From assembly GCA_944470555.2 (NCBI GenBank), contig OX104128.1, positions 58,101,257 to 58,165,256 on the forward strand: a DNA stretch of 64,000 nucleotides. The letters are read 5' to 3'. This document shows positions 58,101 to 64,000 of the stretch, in pieces. Position 1 is the stretch's first letter. Each line of letters starts with the position of its first letter. The notes beneath the pieces are model-generated. The model was not told the origin of the DNA. It saw only the letters and a list, made by a program, of their open reading frames with translations, and did no database searches. A program made the translations under genes and the position numbers. The stretch is from Heterobilharzia americana (lineage: Eukaryota; Platyhelminthes; Trematoda; Strigeidida; Schistosomatidae).

Positions 58101-61100
58101 ACCCATCACACAGAAGCACTGACTTGACTGAATTTGTGTTTAAAATCCTGATGTTGTTCGTGCTTTATGGTGAGTGTAGTGCAGAAGATCTCCATAGTGG
58201 TTTCAGGTTAATGAAGGAATGCCTGTCTTGCTGTCTTTCCGATCCTGGCTGGTTTGTTGTCCTCGTCTGTGCCTTTGTCGCGTGTAGTTGAAACGATGCT
58301 GCCTAGATGGGTGAAGGAGTCTACTTCCTTTAAATTTCTCCTATTGATGATGATTTGAGCTTTTTGTTGTTGTTGTTGGTGGTGGTGGTGGTGGCTTTGG
58401 TTGGGTATCGTCATCACCTGTGTCTTCTCTACATTGACTTTGAGGAAGTGCTGTCTTCGCTGTCCTGCCTCTTTTGTCAAGTTGTTGGTTTTCGCCTGTA
58501 TATCTTCGAGTTTGTCGCCACAAAATATTCTCTATATGGAAATATCTTCATTGGAATACTGAAGATAAAATTTTACCTTTCTTACTTAAGCATCTGTATC
58601 TAAGGTCCAAAGAAATAAAGTTATACCAGTAGATCACAGTTATTTCGTTACGATTTACCAGATACCACCTCTACTTTTGTTTCGCGGATTAACGCGAGTC
58701 GAAAATCGTAAACCACCGAATTCCACTTTAGTGACTGGATGATTATTTGGTGACTGTAGGATCTGACGACCTTATGTGAAACCTTCACAGGGTAGTTGGT
58801 GTAAGTAGAACTGTGGTCCTTTCATGTAGGGTGTTGGCTTTCAACCAACGAGTCATGGGTTTAAATACGCTCTATCTAGCGAGGTTTGGGCTGTCAGGTA
58901 GTATCATTAGTCATCACTCATTGCCTTACTAGGCAAATGTGCACAGGTAGTTTCTGAAAAACACATCACTTCTACTTGTGTAATATCAGCTTTTCACTCT
59001 TAAGGGATAGAGAAATACACCTTTAACATGGTTTCACAGTGAATGCTGTTCTCAGTAGTTACGTGACCTGTCAGTGAGTTTTTAGGAACATTTTGTAGTT
59101 TTTAAATCAATCAGGAAAGTTCTATTAGCTTTCTCCCATTGTTACTATGAGCATTTTTAAAATCTCAAGGCGTTTGTTGGATTGAGAGAGGAACTTGTTG
59201 AGCTATCATTATCTCTACATGGAAAGTAAGATAGTGCGATTCGAAGTGTTACTGACCAAAAAACTACGTGGCATGGCCAAAAATGTTTTCCCAGTGAGAA
59301 AGGCTTGGAGATATATCACGCATGCCGATCCATCGCTTACCTCGACTTAATATGCTAAGAAAATTCAGATAAGGTTGGAAGAAGGCTCAGGGTGGCCAGA
59401 CCATGATGTGGAACCAGTTCACGCAGTCCCTAACTGTTGGTCTGAGGCGTGTGGGGTGATGTAGACTACCTGGCTACGATCCCTGAGACGATAGAAATCA
59501 GTAATTGAGGATTCTTGGTGATATGACTGGAAACAGTCACAATGGCACAGATCTATTCACTCCTTGACGTCTTCTAAAGCTTGAAGATTTGGATTAACCT
59601 TTATCTTCAAATTGTTTATTTTGTCACACATAGTCTACTTTGATATTACTCTTTCTGTATCCACCTGTTCTTTGTATACCACTGTGAAGTGAGCATTTGG
59701 TAACTTGAGCCGATCTGCCTTTGTACAAGGTTCTCCATTGATTTTGTCTGTCTGTCCAATCAGAGCACGATCTTACTGCGCATACTGCCTCTTTTATTGA
59801 CAAGATCGAGATGTTTGCAACATCGCTATTTGTACACTTAGGAGATGAAATTGTACCATGATGTAGGCAGATTTATCACAATTGTTATCAAGCATTATTA
59901 TCGCATTCAAGTTTTCCATCGTCTTTTAAAACTGAGAAAGAGTATACATGTGTAAGCATTATCAGGAAGCTTTTACTTTAGGATGAAATATAAGCACAAA
60001 AAATGACATTCAACACACTGAAATCTCTCCATTAATTGATAAATCACTACCAGAGACTGAGTATAGGGTCCACACGTTTAACTGATAAACTTTAGTATAG
60101 CATTGACTAAAATGTACTGCATTCTGTGTCGTATGGTTTCCGTTGGCTTCCTCCTGTCTGTCTGATGAAACCCCCAATATCTTTATGCCTGTGGTATCAA
60201 GTACAGCACTGCAACTGTGAATACCAATTATAAAAATACTTGAGGAACCGTGATAAACTTGAACTCTCACTATTCTCCTAGTAGGGTTTCTCATGATTTT
60301 TCGACTGAGATTTATCTTTGTCGATTGTCTTCATGTCATCTAACTTTAGTGTGAACAACTAGTAAGGTAATAGTCTATACTGGCCTAATCCTAACGAGGC
60401 CAACTTTGAAATGAGTCTATTAAGTCCCTCTGATTTTGGACTGGCTTTTCCCCACCGTCTTCATTAAGCCTGACAGTTTAATACCTTTCCCCATTGCCTA
60501 CTTTAGCCTTCAAATGTTTCTAGCTTGACATTACTCCCAAGTGTTATTGAAATCGCTTTTTTAAGTTTACAGTTGTGACAGGTTATCAATGTGTTTCTGA
60601 CAACGTGTATAACCTGCACTGCCATGTCTATAACTAAGGATTCATAATTAATCATAAAGTGAATATCTTGTAACGGACTCTTGGTTAAGTATCCTGTCAA
60701 CTGTATTGTATAACTTCTGACGTATGGTTACTACCTTGACGTGACCCAGCGAGCTATGCTGGTGGAACGCTTGTTCCCTCAAGGTCCTACCATACCAGAA
60801 AAATTTGTTAGATAGTGGTAAGATGAAAAGCAGTTACCGTTGTATTGTAAATTGCTGCACTATGATAGGGATCTGAAAGGCAACATCGTACTGCTGACTA
60901 GATGGTGGTGTGACAGCAGTAAGGTGTTTTCTTTGGATGACCAGCAGCGTCACATTGATACTGTCTTCCCCATAGAGAAGGTGGTGGGGTTAGAAAAGGT
61001 CGGTTCACAGAATAGCCCACTCCCATCCTTCCATATCATGCCTATCCCTTGTCTTTCTTAGTTACTTCGAGGTTGCATAACTAAATGTAACTAGTTAGCC

Positions 61101-63576
61101 CAAACGATGATGAAATTAGTCAGTTGATACAAATTACTTTGAGACAAATTCATTCATAAAAAAGTGAGAAATTGATGATCACTTATTGTATCGTGGAAAT
61201 ATATTGATTCAAAACTCTGTGTGATATAAATGCTTTATAACATACAACTTATCCAAATTAGTGTTCAGGATCATATTGGCTTAAGACTAAAAAAATCTGA
61301 AATAATAGTTGGAAAGAAATTGCAACACATTACATAATCCTTCCAGATTAGATCACTTATGCTTTAAATCCTACTAACCAACCCCTATGTATACTGATTT
61401 TAACTGAAAGAGAAGCCTGAAAGAGATTATTAGCATGTCTAGAAGCGAGTATGCACAACAACAGTCATTACAAACAGTATTAGTGATAGATAATTTGCAC
61501 CAGAAATAGCGGGTGTTTGAATGCTACTGTATAGTCTTTTATCCCTGCCATGACAGTTGTGTATGTGTGTGTGTATGCCTGTGTCTGTATGCTGTTATCA
61601 GACAGAAAGAATGCAGGGCAACAGAATTATTATTAGCTATAAACTTTACTGTATCTGAAAATTAGATAAAGAGTATTTCTAAAGTCGATTGAAAAGTATA
61701 TTCAAATATATTTCTAAATTCCACTCCTGTCCCATACGTTTCATTAATATTCAGCCATGGTCTTTATTTTTCTTGCCTATAAAAGCCAAGATTCTTGTGA
61801 ATAAGTAAAGAAGATTGCTTACTGTACTTTATCTTAACTTATTTAGTATAAAGGTATGGTTCAGTGGTTTAGGCACTTGATTTCTAACCGATGCATCGAC
61901 GCCCAGAGACTTAGCGCGTTACAAAAGGCATTTCCAACAAACTACAGACATTCATAAACAACTGCCACCTACACTCACTCCTTACTGAAGATCAGATGGA
62001 TTGCCAGAATAATAAGAATAAGCAACAAGGAACTCACTCCGACTGGCTGGCAACAAACCAATCAACAACCTATCTCTCAACAAATATGCAGGGGAAGGAA
62101 ATGGAGATGGATTGGGTATGCACTGAGAAGATCATTCGGCGATGTCATGAGCCAGGCCAGCCCCTCGAGTAGAACCCAGATGGGAAACGACGAGTTGAGC
62201 GTCCCATCTGAGAGTGACATGGAGGAGATGGTGTGAGGAAGAAATGAGAGCTTGTGGGCAGTCGTGGAGCCAGTTTCAAAAGATTTCAGAGAACAGAGTG
62301 GAATGGAGACGTGTTACTGAAGCCCTATGTTCCACTAGGAGCCCAAGGGACAAATAATGATAAATACAATAATATCAAATATAATGTACACTTTTTAAGA
62401 AAACTATAAATCAGTATGTTCACCACATATGATTACGTGGAAGAAAAAAGCAATAACAAGTGAATAATTACCAAAGATAACAGACTATTTGATAGTATAA
62501 TATAATTATAATGATAAATAATAGACTGGAGTCAGTATATGCTGACAATCTGCTTTATTTCTAATTTACTAAGGTTATGATTTGTTTTGTTTGCTATACA
62601 GTGGTTTAGTTATGATGTTGTCAACCAAGTCATTTCCGTAGCGTATTCATCGCCAATATAGTCCTCGGTAATAGTGTGTTAGGGTTCTAAGACATGACCG
62701 TCAAAAATAAAAGAAATGGTTGCAGGGTTTTTATCATAGATATTTTCGTAGGATTGCTCACGTTTGATGGAATCACCGTGTGAACAATGCTCAAGTTAGG
62801 CGAAGGGTATTAGGCAAGATAGGCAAGTCGATGGATATGGTTGTCAACGTTAGTCAACTGAGATGGGGCTGGCTTGGATGTGCCAAACCACCGTCTACCT
62901 CGATATGCTATGTTAGGAGAAGTTGTATTAAGTTGGAAGAGGGTTCAAGATAGTCAGACGAAGACGTGACATCAGTTCATACAGTCCTTAATTGTTGGTC
63001 TCAGCCGTGTGAAGTGATGTAGACTACCTGACTGGGGTTCCCGAGACGATAAGAATCGGCAGTTGGAAACCCTTGGTGACATGACTGAAAATCGGTCACA
63101 ATGGCACGGATGTATTCACTCCTTGATGTCTTCTAATGCTTCAATATTTACACTAACCTTCATCTTCAAATTGTCTACTTTGATATCACTCTTTCTGTAT
63201 CCACCTGTTCTTTGTATACTACTGTAAAGTGTTTGGCAACTTGAGCTGATCAACCTTTGTACAAGGTTCTACGTTGATTTTGTCTGTCTGTCTCTGCATA
63301 GTTTAGTTAGTTCATATTGCCCTCAAAAATCTCTTGTATATCATCTTGATACATAAAAATTAGTTTTTCTACTCTTATCTCTTTATATGTTGTTTTATTA
63401 TTGATTTCTGCGCAGGTAATTCACGTGGGAAAACTGTCACACTATCAGATGCATTATCCTTATTATCTTCAGGATTTTTGAAAGGTCCAGGCGGATTTCT
63501 AAAGGCTACCAGTGCTACTGATATGATTAAAGGTACTAGTCCAGTTAATCGAGAAGTTCGTGTTGGTGTAACATAT
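45695..63576 (+). CDS. HEATR5B: HEAT repeat-containing protein 5B, N-terminal part (4 exons, continues beyond window)
   Basis: Large HEAT-repeat scaffold of the Laa1/p200/HEATR5 family. Family members bind AP-1 with aftiphilin and gamma-synergin on trans-Golgi and endosomal membranes and, in animals, help dynein-driven AP-1 carriers. The four exons join in phase to 322 residues. Recognition rests on: KKPVYVFDWLCSLEKRLLVE (family KRPVFIFEWL), APGRPTHKLLGRCFANL (SPGPPTRKLLAKNLAAL), LAALSCLGAIYKRLGRMIG (LAAVACVGAFYEKMGRMLG), CHKEIYKAAKICMTDR (SHRDIYKNARSLLTDR), SSGFLKGPGGFLK (ATGFLRGGSGFLK) and SPVNREVRVGVTY (GSVNREVRVGVTQ). Full-length relatives have about 2,000 residues, so most of the gene lies to the right. 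It is the only convincing host gene here; expected to be constitutively expressed. Confidence 0.92.
46130..48219 (+). other. HEATR5B intron 1
   Basis: 2,090 bp, GT...TTTGCAG. AT-rich, with no repeat family of the window recognised in it and no coding sequence. Confidence 0.85.
48220..48375 (+). CDS. HEATR5B: HEATR5B exon 2 (residues 146-197)
   Basis: 156 nt, phase 0 at both ends. SESQVRCETMNTICNLIEGV, then CHKEIYKAAKICMTDRVLYV and RVAAAK. It aligns with the family segment [20 protein letters not shown] and so on. Donor GTGAGT. Confidence 0.92.
48376..49929 (+). other. HEATR5B intron 2
   Basis: 1,554 bp, GTGAGT...CTACAG; carries a family B LINE 3' fragment at 48541-49110. Confidence 0.85.
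48541..49110 (+). mobile_element. RTE-type LINE (family B) 3' end in intron 2
   Basis: Encodes the C-terminal block HRVGNAEVR-VLGKIGKSIDEV-NPSRLRWL in broken frames, followed by the family 3' tail (GTTGGGGTCTTC, CATCTAAGCTTGAATATTTG, ATCTACTTGTTCTTTGTGTA). Same orientation as the host gene. Confidence 0.8.
49930..50143 (+). CDS. HEATR5B: HEATR5B exon 3 (residues 198-268 plus 1 nt)
   Basis: 214 nt. CLYFLVDHSNSIHTSELEAT continues VSLCLRCLDGANYATRIEAS and RTLGHLLAKT, a HEAT-type helical pair that aligns with [20 protein letters not shown] in vertebrates. Ends GTSG with a phase-1 donor G|GTAAGT. Confidence 0.92.
50285..50420 (-). mobile_element. RTE-type LINE (family B) short fragment
   Basis: ATACGTAACGCGTGCCCTAA and ACTGACTGACCTCTTACC align with 52957-53020. 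The following 200 bp (minus-strand frame to 50598) is not recognised. Confidence 0.5.
50421..51124. other. Unclassified intronic DNA
   Basis: A minus-strand frame of 80 residues (50356-50598, GFLLPAYATYCISKIPDC) and another of 69 (50903-51112) are without recognised domains; probably old element remains. Confidence 0.4.
51125..52140 (+). mobile_element. Penelope-like element, RT end and complete GIY-YIG domain
   Basis: MAHLG..TSLDIAIKETTHYY then RYVDDTFIVCDDMNHASKLF at 51172-51290 is the PLE RT with the catalytic Y-V-D-D. After two stops, an open frame of 174 residues (51613-52137) carries linker sequence and the endonuclease domain: NWVYQFTCACGSKYIGRTER (GIY-YIG halves YQF and KYIG, with the C-x-C that PLEs have between them), RVSTRFYEHIPRN (conserved Arg) and AITRHLMETGHQI (conserved His). 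LRFAEALAIKHFQPDLC holds the conserved Glu. Same strand as the host gene, inside intron 3. The endonuclease part looks intact; the RT part is broken. Confidence 0.85.
52141..52744. other. Unclassified intronic DNA
   Basis: AT-rich; the first part may be PLE 3' non-coding DNA. No other feature. Confidence 0.4.
52745..54170 (-). mobile_element. RTE-type LINE (family B), RT domain with intact YADD
   Basis: Minus strand, 5' to 3': GPHELVLEVYKNDDRRF near 54090, VAFDSVDREVIWQCLIERGT near 53690, CPLFPFLFNFIIDFLTNV near 53530, then SLVDLEYADDIVMLGEDDDK and MQSLLNNLSG near 53430-53330, MRISPPKCKLLFQNW near 53290, VYSAAVRSVQLYGCKTWAIN near 53190, and the RVSNAEVRRTVLGRRGKS tail near 53050. A 164-residue frame (53201-53695) spans the palm with the catalytic Asp pair intact. 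Only a few frameshifts separate it from a continuous ORF. Best preserved RT in the window. Confidence 0.85.
54171..54687. other. No recognisable feature
   Basis: AT-rich intronic DNA. Confidence 0.45.
54688..54748 (-). repeat. tRNA-like SINE head
   Basis: Minus strand: TGGCTCATTGG as A-box and GGGTTCGAGCCTC as a near-perfect Pol III B-box at tRNA spacing. A second weaker tRNA-like head lies in plus orientation at 54855-54920 (GATTCGAGTCTTAGC). Confidence 0.5.
55015..55560 (-). mobile_element. RTE-type LINE (family B) 3' end
   Basis: Non-coding tail and last codons of family B in minus orientation: CTGACTGACAGAGAAAATCA, AACATAGAACC, CACTTCACAGCAGCACACAG align with 4838-4935, and GTCTACCTTGCCTAGTACCC with the KIGKSIDEV-coding stretch of other copies. 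Confidence 0.75.
55561..56428. other. No recognisable feature
   Basis: AT-rich intronic DNA. Confidence 0.45.
56429..57170 (+). repeat. Structured repeat S, copy 1 (possible LINE 5' end)
   Basis: The first 310 bp match 60722-61025: GCTACCTTGACGTGG, CTGGTGGAACGCTTGTTC, CCTACCATACCAGAAA, GTGTGACAGCAGTAAGGT, TTGGATGACCAGCAG. This copy runs on through GACCTCCAGCAGATGTCCGG to a G-run at 57156-57164. The layout suggests the 5' untranslated region of a non-LTR element whose coding part is missing. Confidence 0.6.
57171..57613. other. No recognisable feature
   Basis: AT-rich intronic DNA. Confidence 0.45.
57614..58513 (-). mobile_element. RTE-type LINE (family A) 3' half
   Basis: Minus-strand copy with the 3' tail running into (ATA)n at 57619-57640 and the family end TCCACTAGGAGCCCAAGGGA. 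Encodes VNVEKTQVMTIPNQ near 58440, THLGSIVSTTRDKGTDED near 58290 and the WIGHALRRSFGDVMSQ block near 57880. Contains a G/T-rich expansion (GGTGGT)n around 58375-58395 coding for His/Pro runs in the element frames. Confidence 0.8.
58514..59289. repeat. Intronic DNA with a tRNA-like SINE head
   Basis: At 58815-58880 GTAGGGTGTTGGCTTTCAAC followed by GAGTCATGGGTTTAAATAC resembles the anticodon and T-arm half of a tRNA. Otherwise no feature. Confidence 0.4.
59290..59770 (+). mobile_element. RTE-type LINE (family B) 3' end
   Basis: GGTTGGAAGAAGGCTCAGGG, GTGGAACCAGTTCACGCAGT, GTAGACTACCTGGCTACGAT and the tail TGTATCCACCTGTTCTTTGT, TTGTACAAGGTTCTCC match 62745-63310 closely. Confidence 0.8.
59771..60721. 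other. No recognisable feature
   Basis: AT-rich intronic DNA; a 94-residue minus-strand frame has no recognised domain. Confidence 0.4.
60722..61025 (+). repeat. Structured repeat S, copy 2
   Basis: Second copy of the 56429 repeat in direct orientation, 3' truncated near 61025. Its first 65 bp can form an outer stem ACCTTGA (60733-60739) with TCAAGGT (60779-60785) enclosing two hairpins, CCAGC/GCTGG (60746-60750, 60758-60762) and GGAAC/GTTCC (60764-60768, 60773-60777). Confidence 0.6.
61026..61854. other. AT-rich intronic DNA with a TG-rich patch
   Basis: No gene. A short TG-rich tract lies at 61560-61590. Confidence 0.45.
61855..61900 (+). repeat. tRNA-like SINE head fragment
   Basis: TGGTTCAGTGGTTTAGGCAC and TTGATTTCTAACCGATGC look like the D and anticodon arms of a tRNA; the copy is cut by the LINE fragment that follows. 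Confidence 0.4.
61905..62368 (+). mobile_element. RTE-type LINE (family A) 3' end
   Basis: Starts within the AFPTNYRHS-type block and runs through ARIIRISNKELTPTGWQQTN, RKWRWIGYALRRSFGDVMSQ and ASPSSRTQMGNDELSVPSES to GCCCAAGGGACAAATAATGA. Very similar to the 57614 copy, in the opposite orientation. 5' truncated. Confidence 0.8.
62369..62744. other. No recognisable feature
   Basis: AT-rich intronic DNA. Confidence 0.45.
62745..63310 (+). mobile_element. RTE-type LINE (family B) 3' end
   Basis: GAATCACCGTGTGAACAATG, GCGAAGGGTATTAGGCAAGA (HRVNNAQVRRRVLGKIGKS in translation), GTTGGAAGAGGGTTCAAGAT and the shared tail to GTCTGTCTGTCTCTGC. About 100 bp before exon 4. Confidence 0.8.
63416..63576 (+). 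CDS. HEATR5B: HEATR5B exon 4 (residues 269-322)
   Basis: 161 nt; completes the split Gly codon, then NSRGKTVTLSDALSLLSSGF, LKGPGGFLKATSATDMIKGT, SPVNREVRVGVTY. Strongest family match in the window. Phase 0 donor TAT|GTAAGT; the gene continues to the right. Confidence 0.93.
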
Positions 63577-63624
63577 GTAAGTATACAGTAAATGTTTATC
63601 ACAATTAACTTTTTGTTTTCATCC

Positions 63625-63800
63625 TGGTGACTAGCTGTGGGATTAAGGGTGCGCGTTTCATCCTGTTTGGAACGCGTCAGTTGGGTGTACCCGGACCTCA
63701 GTGAGTGATACTGAGACTCAAATCCCGTACCCATCGCTTCATTCGTCGGAACGTTACTCATTGGGGCACAAGAGATACCACTTGTGATATGGGTATCAGT
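63625..63800 (-). repeat. tRNA-headed hammerhead SINE, family A, in intron 4
   Basis: Minus strand: head CCCAATGAGTAACGTTCCG with B-box-like GGGATTTGAGTCTC, then GGGTACACCCAA, CTGACGCG (A of the GA pair lost), GTTCCAAACAGGATGAAAC, GCGCACCC. One core base prevents activity. Lies about 50 bp downstream of exon 4, antisense to the gene. Confidence 0.65.
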
Positions 63801-64000
63801 TGTTGTTGTTGTTTGATAATTGTAATTCCCCGCTGCTATAATTTAGTCCGTTTTGCATTTAAAGCACAATACAGTAAGAGCAGTAGTTACCGAATGAAAT
63901 GTATTCATTTGATCGCATCGATTTTGACTTTCTTGCGGTATAATTGAAAAGAAATATATGATCAGTGTAAAACTTAATACACTTTACATGTAAAGTTTCT

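Larger units (their letters stand above)
50144..63415 (+). other. HEATR5B intron 3, 13.3 kb, repeat-packed
   Basis: GTAAGT...CTGCGCAG, 13,272 bp. Holds the PLE at 51125-52140, family B fragments at 50285, 52745, 55015, 59290 and 62745, family A fragments at 57614 and 61905, the 56429/60722 repeat pair and several tRNA-like SINE heads. No extra HEATR5B exon was seen inside: the protein alignment runs from exon 3 to exon 4 without a large gap. Confidence 0.85.

Overview
The window looks like nuclear DNA of a trematode, most probably a Schistosoma-type blood fluke. The case rests on one split protein-coding gene with GT-AG introns of 1.5 to 13 kb, an AT-leaning and intensely repetitive background, and a repeat set typical of schistosomes: short tRNA-headed SINEs carrying hammerhead ribozyme cores (Smalpha-like), RTE-type LINE fragments, Penelope-like elements (PLEs) with GIY-YIG endonuclease domains, a CR1-type ORF1 and LTR-like repeats. 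I cannot fix the species from sequence alone.

Layout. From 1 to about 25.8 kb there is no convincing host gene. This part is a mosaic of decayed LINE fragments, at least three families of hammerhead-bearing SINE, microsatellites and unclassified AT-rich DNA. The most striking object is a near head-to-head inverted dimer of a PLE 3' half at 15238-16692: arms of about 700 bp with a 16-bp spacer. From 25.8 to 40.4 kb two nearly identical LTR-like repeats in opposite orientation (25796-26460 and 39774-40445) bound 13.3 kb of mostly unrecognised DNA that contains a diverged third copy (31205-31640) and an RTE fragment. From 40.9 to 45.2 kb there is an RTE fragment and then a CR1-type ORF1 with a PHD-like zinc finger.

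The one clear host gene starts at 45695 on the plus strand and runs off the right edge. It is the orthologue of HEATR5B (Laa1/p200 family), a HEAT-repeat adaptor of AP-1-dependent endosomal and trans-Golgi traffic. Four exons are visible (45695-46129, 48220-48375, 49930-50143, 63416-63576), all in phase, and give the first 322 residues. Intron 3 is 13,272 bp and is packed with a PLE (reverse transcriptase plus GIY-YIG), seven RTE-type fragments in both orientations, two copies of another structured repeat, and tRNA-like SINE heads.

The window is therefore one housekeeping trafficking gene inside a dense repeat landscape. The most noteworthy material is the diversity of hammerhead-bearing SINEs, the PLE palindrome, the 13-kb-spaced inverted repeats, and a conserved fold-prone element at 56429 and 60722. 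Element boundaries were drawn by eye from internal repeats and translated motifs; treat most repeat ends as good to about 20-50 bp.
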